Part shown: positions 16,447-24,920 of the stretch, piece after piece
Layout: every line of letters starts with the position of its first letter
Numbering within the stretch: the first letter of the stretch is position 1
Source: Mesorhizobium sp.
GTDB taxonomy: Bacteria > Pseudomonadota > Alphaproteobacteria > Rhizobiales > Rhizobiaceae
Assembly (NCBI RefSeq): GCF_004963255.1
Contig: NZ_SUGA01000018.1
Span: 1 to 64,000 of the forward strand
Direction of reading: 5' to 3'
DNA: 64,000 nt
The notes under the pieces: generated by a model
Seen by the model: the letters and a program-made list of their open reading frames with translations, nothing else
Databases searched by the model: none
Told to the model about the DNA's origin: nothing
Made by a program: the position numbers and the translations under genes

Positions 16447-19400
16447 CTAATTCGCCAGTTGATCGAGAAGCGTGTCTATTTCGCCTTTCTTCGGAGCTTC
16501 CGGCGAAGCAGGGGCGGCTTGCGGGTCGGCTTGCTGGTCGACGGGGGCGGGTTCCACCGCAGGCGCGGCGGCCTCGGTTTCGGTCTCGCCACCCGCGTTC
16601 GAACTTGGCGGCGGCGCCGCGTTTTCCGTATTGCCGTTGTCTGGCGCCACGGCTGCTGCCGGAGCGTCCGGCGGGGCCTTGGGCCGGGGCGCGGCGTTGC
16701 GCAGAAGATCGCCGATCAGATCCGCCGCTCCCTTGCCGGACCCGTCGCCGTTCGATCCCGTTTGGCCCGGGATCAGCTTGTCGAGATTGAGTTTTCCGGT
16801 CGGCAGCCCAAGTCGGCTCAACATATCCAGCGCGCCCTGCGGGTCCTTGGCCAAGGCGCTCAGGTCCGGATAGGCCCGAGGCGCGGAGAGCGGGCCCTGG
16901 ACCACGACCGGCACCCCGATGCCCTTCACGGCAATGTCGCCGCCCTGCCCGGCAAGCGAAGCGACGACGCGGGGGTTGAGCCGCATGTCGAGCGTCTGGT
17001 CGGCGAGGTCGATCGTGCCTGAGCCGTCCATCCGCAGCAGCGGTCCCAGCAGACTGATGTCCGTCGTCTGCGCGATGCCGTTCTCGATCGCGAATGAGGA
17101 GCCGAGCGCGGTGAAATTCGTCTTCTTGGCCTGATCCTGCTTGAAGCCGCCGGCGAGCAGCCCGACCAAATTGTTGTAGACCTCCGCTATGTCGATGCCG
17201 CGGAAGGCGCCGTCGCTGAATTTTGCCGCCGCCTTGCCGCCGAGCGAGCGGGCAAGCGACTTGGTGGTCTTTCCCGCGCCTGAAACCGCGACCGTCGCCT
17301 CAAGCGTGCCTTCGATGCGGTCGAAATCAGCCGCATCACGCAGCAAGGGCGCCGCGGCCGCGCCGGTGATTGCGGTGTCGAGGTCCAGGGAAGCGCCGTC
17401 GCCGGAACCGTCGGCTGTCATCTCCGCGGCGATCGTACCGCCATAGAAGGGGCTTTGCGGCACGTTCAGGTGAGCCTTCCCATCCGCCACCGTCAGGCTG
17501 GTCGCCACCGGCCCGGCGAAGACCTTGCCATAGCCGAGCTTGTCGGCCTGGATATCCACTTTGGCATCAAGTCCCTTGAGGAAGGAGAGATCGACCGGCG
17601 CGTCGGTTGCCGCGCCCGGTTTCTGCTTGCCGCCGGCCGCGGCTCCACCGCTGCCGGCGAGCGCTGCAAGGTCGAGTTTCGCGAAACTGAGCGACGTCCG
17701 GATCGTGAGAGGCTCCCCTAGTTTCACCGAGCCTTGCCCCGACGCCTTGACGCCGTTCAAAGCGATGGTGGCCTTCTGGAAGGAGAATTGCGTCGGGGCG
17801 GCATCGACATCGCCCTTGAAGGCAAAATCCTGCAGGTTGCGGGAAGCGCCTTGTCCCAGCCATTGCATCAGTCTGTCGACCGAGAGCGATGTGGCCGAGA
17901 CCTGGCCCTTGAACGTGCCGCCACCCCCGACAGTGCCGCTTATGCTGCCTTCGAGATATTTGGAGGAGACCGAAAGGCTGATCGGGCCGGATGCATCGGC
18001 AACGGAGCCGCCGGCCAGAAAGGATGCGGGCGCGACCTGAGACTTGAACGCAACAGCCTGCCCCCGCCAGGCGAGCTTGCCTGTCACATCGACCGGCTTG
18101 CCGATGTCGCGAAGCTTCGCGTCAAGAGTGAGCCCGGTGATGTCGTTGGCGGTCCGGTCCTGGGCATCGGCAAGCGCCGCAAGCGGAAGCTTGCCTTCGC
18201 GTATCCCGACCGTTCCCTGCAGATTGAGGCTGCTGTGGATGCGTTGCGCGGCAAGCCCACGAAAAGCGAATCCCATATCGGCCGTAAGCTTGCCGGACAG
18301 CGGCACGGCTTGTCCGGCCAGCTTCGCTATCGAGCCGATGTCCAGCCCCGAGCTCGCAATATTGCCCCGTATGGTCGGAGGCGTTTCAGCGACATTCGTC
18401 GAGGCGTTCGCCGTGAGGTTTCCCGCGTCGAGGCCGAAATGCTCCAGCTTTGCCTCGAGATGCCCGTCGCGCAATGTTGCGGCGAGTTGGACATCGGAAG
18501 CCCGTATGTTGCCGCTGAGCAACTCATCGATTGTCACGCTGATGTCGGCGTCGAAAGCGGCCAGCATGGCAAGGTCAGGCTCTCCGGAGCCAGCAGCAGT
18601 TTTGCTCGCGCTGGAACCGCCGTTTCCGAGATCGCTCAGCGCGTCGATATCGACGCGCTTGGCCGCCAGATCGGCGAAGAAGCGATGCCGCGGCCCGGGC
18701 TGAAAGAGCGCGTCCATCTGGAAGCTCTGGTCGCCGACCTCGAACTTCCCGCCCTTGATCTGATAGCTGCCATTGCCGTTGAGCTGGATCTCGCCGCTCG
18801 CCTGCAAGGAATCGAACTTGGCAACGGGTGCCGGATCGAGCCGCGCCTCGATGGCGATTTGGGCGGGCAGTCGTTTCAGGATCGGCCTCAAGGCGGAAAG
18901 GCTCCCGCTCATGTCGACGCGACGGCCGTTGCTGGTGCCGGCCAATGAAAACGAGACCTCCCGGTCGAGGTCCGGAACCCTCAGGTCGGCGTCGATTGCC
19001 GTCACCTTGGCGGCATTGCGGGGCGATGCGCCTGAGGTAAGGGTGCCGTTCGTAATGGTCAGTTGGTTGATCGCCAGCCGCTCGAGCGTATCGACAATCG
19101 CCGCGAACGGATCGGCCTGAACATCCTTCTGTTCCGGGTCCGGTTCCGCGCTCGCGGAGGCCTTGAGCGCGATTGCCGGATCCGCCAGCGCGACGGATTG
19201 TATCTCGAGCTTTTTCGACCATAGCGAGGAAAGCGTTACCGACGTTGAGAAACGCGGAGCGGATATCGCGATGTCGCCAGCGCCGGTCGAGAGCGAGATA
19301 TCATCCGCGACCACCGCCAGCCTGGGCAGCAGCGACAGCCTGACAGGCCCGTCCAGCCGAATGGTCATTCCGGTCGCGGACGACAATTGCCGGCCTAGTT

Positions 19401-19545
19401 CAGCACGAACCCAGTCGGTCGAAACCAGCGCGGGCAGAAGGAAAAGCAGCCCGACGACAAGAACGACAGCTACGGTGAGTGCGGCGACGATTTTTCTCAC
19501 ATCGACCAGCCAAAAATGATCGGAAGAATCAGTATCGTCGAGCAT
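16447..19545 (-). CDS. AsmA family protein
   Basis: AsmA-like proteins are large, inner-membrane-anchored periplasmic proteins connected with outer-membrane lipid homeostasis. This one has 1,032 residues. Residues 16-40 form the N-terminal anchor (VRKIVAALTVAVVLVVGLLFLLPALV), followed by the AsmA signature GMTIRLDGPVRLSLLPRLAVVADDISLS. The C-terminal part carries the second AsmA domain, with LDMRLNPRVVASLAGQGGDIAVKGIGVPVVVQGPLSAPRAYPD. The last 90 or so residues are an alanine/proline-rich tail. ATG 19545 has GGAAG nearby; an alternative GTG at 19500 would start directly at the anchor. Confidence 0.88.
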   Translation of the reverse strand: MLDDTDSSDHFWLVDVRKIVAALTVAVVLVVGLLFLLPALVSTDWVRAELGRQLSSATGMTIRLDGPVRLSLLPRLAVVADDISLSTGAGDIAISAPRFSTSVTLSSLWSKKLEIQSVALADPAIALKASASAEPDPEQKDVQADPFAAIVDTLERLAINQLTITNGTLTSGASPRNAAKVTAIDADLRVPDLDREVSFSLAGTSNGRRVDMSGSLSALRPILKRLPAQIAIEARLDPAPVAKFDSLQASGEIQLNGNGSYQIKGGKFEVGDQSFQMDALFQPGPRHRFFADLAAKRVDIDALSDLGNGGSSASKTAAGSGEPDLAMLAAFDADISVTIDELLSGNIRASDVQLAATLRDGHLEAKLEHFGLDAGNLTANASTNVAETPPTIRGNIASSGLDIGSIAKLAGQAVPLSGKLTADMGFAFRGLAAQRIHSSLNLQGTVGIREGKLPLAALADAQDRTANDITGLTLDAKLRDIGKPVDVTGKLAWRGQAVAFKSQVAPASFLAGGSVADASGPISLSVSSKYLEGSISGTVGGGGTFKGQVSATSLSVDRLMQWLGQGASRNLQDFAFKGDVDAAPTQFSFQKATIALNGVKASGQGSVKLGEPLTIRTSLSFAKLDLAALAGSGGAAAGGKQKPGAATDAPVDLSFLKGLDAKVDIQADKLGYGKVFAGPVATSLTVADGKAHLNVPQSPFYGGTIAAEMTADGSGDGASLDLDTAITGAAAAPLLRDAADFDRIEGTLEATVAVSGAGKTTKSLARSLGGKAAAKFSDGAFRGIDIAEVYNNLVGLLAGGFKQDQAKKTNFTALGSSFAIENGIAQTTDISLLGPLLRMDGSGTIDLADQTLDMRLNPRVVASLAGQGGDIAVKGIGVPVVVQGPLSAPRAYPDLSALAKDPQGALDMLSRLGLPTGKLNLDKLIPGQTGSNGDGSGKGAADLIGDLLRNAAPRPKAPPDAPAAAVAPDNGNTENAAPPPSSNAGGETETEAAAPAVEPAPVDQQADPQAAPASPEAPKKGEIDTLLDQLAN

Positions 19546-19786
19546 ACATGCTTCCGGCGCCCGACTGAATCCTGCCTAACCATGAGCCTCGTATCGGCCG
19601 AATTGCGGATTGTTCCACGATCTCGCTGACGATTTGCCGCGAGCCCAATCCTTTGCATGCGAATGTTTCCAGGCACATGACTTGGAAACGATCAGGCGTC
19701 CTCCAAGCCATCTCCGCGAAACAGACCAGGCGCATGGTCCGGCGCCCGCCACCGACATATCAGCCATTTCGATGGAGGAAGTGCCA

Positions 19787-19960
19787 ATGTCAGTGCTCGG
19801 GATCCTGCTTCATTTCAGCCGCGCGGTTATCCAGGCTCACAACAATGCCAAGGTGAGAAACCTGATGGATGCTCCACCGCCCGAAACCCTCGGACACCGG
19901 GGCCGGCATGTTTCGCCTAACGCCTCCGAAAAGGAGCCCGGCGCCCCTGGAGAACGCTGA
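19787..19960 (+). CDS. Small protein of 57 residues, function unknown
   Basis: This short frame starts at ATG 19787 behind a strong GGAGGAAG site at 19774-19781. The N-terminus is amphipathic (MSVLGILLHFSRAVIQAHNN) and the rest is polar and proline/arginine-rich (DAPPPETLGHRGRH). A longer frame from 19610 lacks a ribosome site. The call rests on the ribosome site and sensible composition only. It stands alone between the divergently placed AsmA gene and the following minus-strand lipoprotein gene. Confidence 0.5.
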   Translation: MSVLGILLHFSRAVIQAHNNAKVRNLMDAPPPETLGHRGRHVSPNASEKEPGAPGER

Positions 19961-19993
19961 CACAAGCGGAGTCTTGGACCGGCCTCGCTCCAC

Positions 19994-20488
19994 TCACCTG
20001 GAGATTGCCGTCGCTTTGTGATTGCGTTGGCGCGCATAGGCGACACAGGCGTCCACCGTGCTGACGCAGAGCGCATCGACGCTGTTTGGCAGATTGTTGT
20101 CGCCGGCATAGGCCACCTCGGCGACATGGCCGCCGACCATGCGGATCTGCGTGTTGCAGTAGCCGCCGGGAGCGACATTGACTGACCCACCGACCGCGGG
20201 GATCGCGCCCACGGCCATGGTCGGCACCGCGATGCTGAGGTTGCCGCGCTGCACGGTGCGTTGATAGGTCCAGATCTGGCCGGATGATCCCACATCGGCG
20301 GCCGCGGTCGGAAAGCCGGCGCACATGCGAACATCGGCCTCGCTGAGACCGACCATCTCCTTGCGGGCGGCAGCCGTGGTGGGGTCGACCTTGGCGATGC
20401 TGGACGTATCGTCCGGGATGACGCAGGACGACAGGATGGAGATGCCTGCCGCGACAAGGGCAAGTTTTCGAATACGCAAGGATGTCAT
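19994..20488 (-). CDS. Putative lipoprotein, function unknown
   Basis: The protein has 164 residues. A lipoprotein signal (IRKLALVAAGISILSSC, Cys22) indicates a membrane anchor. The mature domain (MVGLSEADVRMCAGFPTAAADVGSSGQIWTYQRT) resembles small outer-membrane assembly lipoprotein folds such as SmpA/BamE in its opening helix and 'G..P' turn, but similarity is too weak to assign. Three further cysteines could form disulfides. It appears to be monocistronic. Confidence 0.65.
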   Translation of the reverse strand: MTSLRIRKLALVAAGISILSSCVIPDDTSSIAKVDPTTAAARKEMVGLSEADVRMCAGFPTAAADVGSSGQIWTYQRTVQRGNLSIAVPTMAVGAIPAVGGSVNVAPGGYCNTQIRMVGGHVAEVAYAGDNNLPNSVDALCVSTVDACVAYARQRNHKATAISR

Positions 20489-20590
20489 GCCGTCGGTCGG
20501 AGTTGCGTGACGCCCCAGCGCCCTCCTGCCTACCTAGGCACTCGGCCAAACGCGTCAACCCGAGATAGACGCGGAAATGCCGCGCGTCTG

Positions 20591-20712
20591 AGCGGTTCAC
20601 CGTTTCACGGAAACGGCGAACCGCGTTATCTCTTTATTTTACGCTATTCCGGACGGAAGGCTACGGCGAAGACGCCGAGCTCAACCGCTCACACTTTTCC
20701 CGGAATTGCTCA
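20591..20712. repeat. Composite rhizobial intergenic repeat, family C
   Basis: The first part is a hairpin, CGGTTCACCGTTTC-ACG-GAAACGGCGAACCG, with a single mismatch. It continues through TTATTTTACGCTATTCCGGACGG to ACTTTTCCCGGAATTGCTC. I recognise this arrangement as a very common rhizobial intergenic repeat. It fills most of the 238-nt gap between the lipoprotein and multicopper oxidase genes. Confidence 0.65.
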
Positions 20713-20726
20713 GTGCGCCAATGCGC

Positions 20727-22121
20727 TCACACCACCCGAAAATAGCTTGTCATGCCTGTCTTCTGGTGCTCGATGATGTGGCAATGCAGCAGCCAGTCGC
20801 CGGGATTGTCGGCGACGAATCCCAGCTGCACCTTCTCGTCGGGCTGGATGAGGTAGGTGTCGGAGACGAGCGGCTGCACTGGCCTGGTCGAGGACGACAG
20901 GACCTTGAAGCTCATGCCATGCAAATGGATCGGGTGCGCGTGCGGCGTCAGGTTCTCCATGTCGATGATGTAGCTCTTGCCGAGCTTCAGCTCGGCGAGC
21001 GGCGCCGTCGGGTCGGGCGTGTCGCCTGGCCACGGCACCTTGTTGATCGCCCAGAAACTGTAACCGAGCGAGCCGCAGATGCTGTCGGCCGAAACGTTCT
21101 CCGCCGTGGCGCTCAGCGCCAGCGGAACGCGCCTGGCGCTGGAAAGGTCCACCTCCGCCACCGGATTGACTTCGAGCGGGCCGAGATCGCGCAGATCGTG
21201 CTTGAGCGATTTGCCGACGGAACGCAGCGTCGCCAGGATTTTCGGCTTGGTGCCCCGGACGTCGCGCAGGCTGACGATCGCGCCTTCCTCGTCGGGCATA
21301 CGGATGGCAAGCTCCAGCCGCTGGCCGGGTCCGATCTGCAAGGCGTCCGGCGTAAAACGCTGCGGCACCGGGTTGCCGTCGAGCGCGATCACCGCAGCTT
21401 CGGCCCCGTCGACGCGGAAGGCGTAGATGCGGGTGACGTCGGTGATGGCGGCGCGCAGCCGCACCAGTCCGCCAGCCGGCGCATCGAATTGCGGCTGGTC
21501 GAGCCAATTGGCGGTGCGCACCGTGCCGAAGGTGCCGGCCTTTGCGGCGTCGCGTGGCCGGAACGCCTCGATGAACTGGCCATCGTCGCCGAGCCGCCAG
21601 TCGCGCAGGTTGATCACCATTTCGGCGTCGAAGGCGGGGTCCTTCGGGTTCTCGACCACGATCACGCCGGTCAGGCCGCGACCCATCTGGACCAGCGTGT
21701 TGCAATGCGGGTGGTACCAGAAGGTGCCGGCGTCGGGCGGGGTGAAGGCATAGTCGAAATGATCGCCCTGATAGACATAGGGCTGGATCAGGAACGGCAC
21801 GCCGTCCATCTTGTTGGGAACGCGGATACCGTGCCAGTGGATGGTCGTCGGATCATCGATGCCGTTGATCAGGCGCGCGGCGAACGCCTCGCCCTTCCGC
21901 ATCCTGACGACCGGTGGCGGGCCTGCCTCGCCATAAGTCAGAACATTCTTCGTCGGCGCGCCGTCCATCAGCCGCGCCTCGATGCTGGCGGTCTTGAGGA
22001 TCAGCGGCTCGGGCGAGGGCGCGGCGAGTCCCGTCAATCTGCCGAAGGCTGCGGCACCGGTTCCGGCGAGACCGGCGACAGCTGCGGTTTTGAGAAGAGT
22101 GCGACGGGTCAGCATGGTCAT
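20727..22121 (-). CDS. Tat-exported multicopper oxidase
   Basis: Multicopper oxidases couple substrate oxidation to reduction of O2 to water; bacterial periplasmic members oxidise cuprous or ferrous ions or phenols. The protein is 464 residues. A Tat signal is evident (LTRRTLLKTAAVAGLAG). Copper ligands are visible: HWHG (95-98), WYHPH (His137, His139), HPIHLHG near 397, and HCHIIEH with His446, Cys447, His448, His452 and Met457. All three copper site types can therefore form. There is no Met-rich insert as in CueO. The gene lies just downstream of tonB on the same strand, 100 nt away. Confidence 0.93.
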   Translation of the reverse strand: MTMLTRRTLLKTAAVAGLAGTGAAAFGRLTGLAAPSPEPLILKTASIEARLMDGAPTKNVLTYGEAGPPPVVRMRKGEAFAARLINGIDDPTTIHWHGIRVPNKMDGVPFLIQPYVYQGDHFDYAFTPPDAGTFWYHPHCNTLVQMGRGLTGVIVVENPKDPAFDAEMVINLRDWRLGDDGQFIEAFRPRDAAKAGTFGTVRTANWLDQPQFDAPAGGLVRLRAAITDVTRIYAFRVDGAEAAVIALDGNPVPQRFTPDALQIGPGQRLELAIRMPDEEGAIVSLRDVRGTKPKILATLRSVGKSLKHDLRDLGPLEVNPVAEVDLSSARRVPLALSATAENVSADSICGSLGYSFWAINKVPWPGDTPDPTAPLAELKLGKSYIIDMENLTPHAHPIHLHGMSFKVLSSSTRPVQPLVSDTYLIQPDEKVQLGFVADNPGDWLLHCHIIEHQKTGMTSYFRVV

Positions 22122-22221
22122 AGGGCTTTCGGATGAAAAGGCTCTTGGCGCAAATCAACATAGAGCCGAACGCTTGGGGCACCTATCGCCGATAGCATGA
22201 CATCCACGAAGGCGATCTCTT

Positions 22222-23211
22222 TTAATCCTGAACATAGAAATACAATGGCGCCGTTACGCTGGTGCCGGCCTTTTCGGGCGGGGGCGCGGGCACGGTCGCT
22301 CCTTGAAGGGCACCCAGCGCGGCCCGATCGAGATCCGGGTCGCCCGAGGAACGCGCCAGCCGGACGGAGCTCACCTTGCCGGAAGCGCCAACGACAAAAG
22401 TCACATTGACGGCACCTTCGACCCGTCTGGAACGTGCCGCGCTCGGATAGCGCGTATGTCGGCCCAACCACGATCTCAGTTGAGCATTCCACTTGGAACT
22501 GTCGCCGGACCGCGATGCTGCCCCGGTCGATTTGGGGGCAGCCGCCTTGCCCTGCGCCTTTGTATCGATGCTGGCTGTTATGGATGCTCTCCGGGGCGCC
22601 GTTTTTTCCTTCTTCGGCCGCTCCCTCGGTTTGTCGAACGGCTTCTTATCGACCTTCTTCTTCGCTTCGATCGGCCTGTCCGCCTTGACGTTCCTTTCGA
22701 CTGGTCTCGGCTCCGGCAATGGGACGACGATGTCGGGATTGATCGCTTCGAAGGGGGCCGGCACGACCTCTTCCAGCGGCTGCTGCCCGCTCAGCGCCGC
22801 CATCTTGTGGTCCGCCGGCTCGGCTTGCTCGATCTCTTCCGCTTTCTCGGTCTCGACCGGCGGCTCCGCTACGGGCTCGGGTTCCTCCACCACCGGCTCG
22901 GGCGACGGGTCGGTCACGGGATGCGCCTCGACAGGCTTGTCCGTTGGCTCGACGATCGGGTCGGGTTGATCGGGTGTCAGCGTGTCCAGCATGGCGGCAT
23001 CGTCGGCGCTGACAGGGGCGATAGGCAGCGGCGCCAACTCGACCGCCAGCGCGGGCAGCGAACCGCCGTCCTGGGCGTCGGCGAAGCTCAAGCGCTGCAG
23101 GCCATAGCCGGCCACGACATGCGCGGCCAGGATGATCGCGGCGGCGCTCGTCCACAGGCCGGCGTCACGCGGGCCGAAGCGCGGCTGGCGGGAAAGGGCG
23201 GCGGCCGTCAT
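22222..23211 (-). CDS. tonB: TonB family energy transducer
   Basis: TonB transmits proton-motive-force energy from ExbB-ExbD to outer-membrane receptors for iron chelates and other ligands. This one has 329 residues: a transmembrane anchor at about 20-40 (LWTSAAAIILAAHVVAGYGL), a long Pro/Glu/Val-rich spacer of about 150 residues, a Lys/Arg-rich part, and a C-terminal TonB domain (WNAQLRSWLGRHTRYPSAARSRRVEGAVNVTFVV...). Its start overlaps the exbD stop by 4 nt. It is controlled, by inference, from the promoter with an IRO box upstream of exbB. Confidence 0.92.
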   Translation of the reverse strand: MTAAALSRQPRFGPRDAGLWTSAAAIILAAHVVAGYGLQRLSFADAQDGGSLPALAVELAPLPIAPVSADDAAMLDTLTPDQPDPIVEPTDKPVEAHPVTDPSPEPVVEEPEPVAEPPVETEKAEEIEQAEPADHKMAALSGQQPLEEVVPAPFEAINPDIVVPLPEPRPVERNVKADRPIEAKKKVDKKPFDKPRERPKKEKTAPRRASITASIDTKAQGKAAAPKSTGAASRSGDSSKWNAQLRSWLGRHTRYPSAARSRRVEGAVNVTFVVGASGKVSSVRLARSSGDPDLDRAALGALQGATVPAPPPEKAGTSVTAPLYFYVQD

Positions 23212-23711
23212 GGCGCCGGGCTTCCACCGGGTGGCGGAGCCGGGTTCGCGCCGGCCGCAGGAGTTCCTGGCGCAGCCTGTCCGCCGGCACTGCCCGTGGT
23301 TTCGACGCCGACCAGCGCGACCTTCAGATAGCCAGCGCTCCGCAGCAGGTTCATCACTTCCATCAGGTCGCCATAGCCGACCGTCTTGTCGGCGCGCAGG
23401 AAGATGCGCGTCTGCTTGTCGCCCTTGGTGCGGCTGTCGAGCATCCCGGCGAAGGCCGGACGCGGCACGCTGTCATTGCCGATCGCCAGGGTCAGATCGC
23501 TTTTCAGCGTCAGGAACAAAGGTGTCTCGGGCCGCGGCGCCGGCGTCGCCGTCGATCCGGGCAGATCGACATTGACGTCGACGGTGGCGAGCGGCGCCGC
23601 GACCATGAAGATGATCAGAAGCACCAGGATGACGTCGATGAACGGCGTGACGTTGATGTCGTGGCTTTCCTCGAGATCCTCGCCGGAAGTCTCGCGAATG
23701 CGCGCCGCCAT
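23208..23711 (-). CDS. exbD: TonB system transport protein ExbD
   Basis: ExbD forms the proton-driven motor with ExbB. From ATG 23711 it has 167 residues. The single helix carries the essential aspartate region (ESHDINVTPFIDVILVLLIIFMVAAPLA). The periplasmic domain has FLRADKTVGYGDLMEVMNLLRSAGY, standard for the family. After the folded domain there is an unusual 30-residue Gly/Ala/Pro-rich tail. It starts 5 nt after the exbB stop and its stop overlaps tonB. Confidence 0.93.
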   Translation of the reverse strand: MAARIRETSGEDLEESHDINVTPFIDVILVLLIIFMVAAPLATVDVNVDLPGSTATPAPRPETPLFLTLKSDLTLAIGNDSVPRPAFAGMLDSRTKGDKQTRIFLRADKTVGYGDLMEVMNLLRSAGYLKVALVGVETTGSAGGQAAPGTPAAGANPAPPPGGSPAP

Positions 23712-23716
23712 CGTCG

Positions 23717-24682
23717 CTACTCCGCCGCCATCGCCGCAGCCGGCGGCACCGTGCGGAAATCGAGGTCGCGGCTGACCAGTCGCTCGACGCCGGCTGATGC
23801 GTCGGCGAGGATCTGTTTGTAGCCGGCTATCGAGCGGGCGAAGACGTTGTAGATGACGACCGCCGGGATGGCCGCGACAAGGCCCATCGCGGTCGCGAGC
23901 AGTGCTTCGGCGATGCCTGGCGCCACCACGGCGAGGTTGGTGGTCTGCGCCTGCGAGATGCCGATGAAGGCGTTCATGATGCCCCATACGGTGCCGAACA
24001 GGCCGACGAAGGGCGCCGTCGAGCCGATGGTGGCAAGCAGGCCGGTGCCACGCGACATGCGCCGCGCCGCCGCCGCCTCGATGCGCGAGAGCCTGGAAGC
24101 GACGCGTTCCTTCAGGCCGTCGCCGGAAACGTGGTCGAGCGCGCCTGCCGAAAGCGCGCGTTCCTCTTCCGCCGCCCGCACCAGAAGCGCGCCCGGACCG
24201 CCGTTATGGCCGAGTTCGCGGCGGGCCTGCATCAGCGTCGCGGCATTGCCGATCGCATCGGCGGCACGGCGGGCCCTCAGCTTGCCGCCGAAGACTTCCA
24301 GCGACTTGGCAAGCCAGATCGTCCAGGTGACGAGAGAGGCAAAGGCCAGACCGACCATGACCGCCTTCACGACGATGTCGGCATTCATGAACATGCCCCA
24401 GGGCGACAGGTCATGCGGCAGAACCAGCGAGATGGAAGGCTCCCCGCTCGTGGCGCCGTTCGGAGCCGGTTGGAGGCCCGGCTCGGCCGGCACGGCTTGA
24501 ACCGGCGTTTGCGGTGGATTGGCGGCCGATCCGGCAGGCGCGGGGGCGGCCGCTGCCGGACCGGTCGCCGGCGGTGTTGCCGGCTGCTGCTGCGCCACGG
24601 CTATCCCAGCCGAAAAGATCACGGATGCGGCCAGCGCCGCGAACAGAACGCTCCGGGACAAATCTCGTCCTCGCTTTGTCAT
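23717..24682 (-). CDS. exbB: TonB system transport protein ExbB
   Basis: ExbB is the MotA/TolQ-type motor channel of the TonB system. From ATG 24682 it has 321 residues: a signal-like N-terminal helix, an Ala/Pro/Gln-rich periplasmic stretch of about 70 residues typical of rhizobial ExbB, then three membrane segments. Family motifs include GLLATIGSTAPFVGLFGTVWGIMNAFIGIS and VAPGIAEALLATAMGLVAAIPAVVIYNVF. The in-frame ATG at 24742 lies only 12 nt from the predicted -10 element, so 24682 is preferred. It is the first gene of exbB-exbD-tonB. Confidence 0.93.
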   Translation of the reverse strand: MTKRGRDLSRSVLFAALAASVIFSAGIAVAQQQPATPPATGPAAAAPAPAGSAANPPQTPVQAVPAEPGLQPAPNGATSGEPSISLVLPHDLSPWGMFMNADIVVKAVMVGLAFASLVTWTIWLAKSLEVFGGKLRARRAADAIGNAATLMQARRELGHNGGPGALLVRAAEEERALSAGALDHVSGDGLKERVASRLSRIEAAAARRMSRGTGLLATIGSTAPFVGLFGTVWGIMNAFIGISQAQTTNLAVVAPGIAEALLATAMGLVAAIPAVVIYNVFARSIAGYKQILADASAGVERLVSRDLDFRTVPPAAAMAAE

Positions 24683-24753
24683 GGCACGAACCGGCAGGTC
24701 GTCTGCTGGCTGGTGCGAACCTCGGTCACGGCTTTGCGCCATGCGCCGCCGAC

Positions 24754-24782
24754 TGAGTATGAAACATGACTTTGATAGTCAA
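24754..24782 (-). promoter_or_regulatory. Predicted promoter of exbB-exbD-tonB
   Basis: On the minus strand TTGACT (24782-24777) and TACTCA (24759-24754) are separated by exactly 17 nt. The start codon used is 72 nt downstream of the -10. The IRO box overlaps the -35 and spacer. Confidence 0.6.
24767..24781. promoter_or_regulatory. IRO box (RirA-type iron-responsive operator)
   Basis: TGACTTTGATAGTCA fits TGA-N9-TCA, the iron-responsive operator described for RirA in rhizobia, and is extended to a TGACT/AGTCA dyad. It sits on the predicted exbB promoter, where a bound repressor would block RNA polymerase. RirA binding is inferred. Confidence 0.7.
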
Positions 24783-24920
24783 GATTAAGATCGGAATCTA
24801 GGCCAACAAAGCTGGCGAAAGCCGCGTTCAATCGCTTCGGCGTGCATGCCGGCCGTCACCACAGGGGCTTCCGCCGCATGCGCGGCAGGCTATGCTCGAT
24901 ATCGAAGAAGGAGACCGCGG

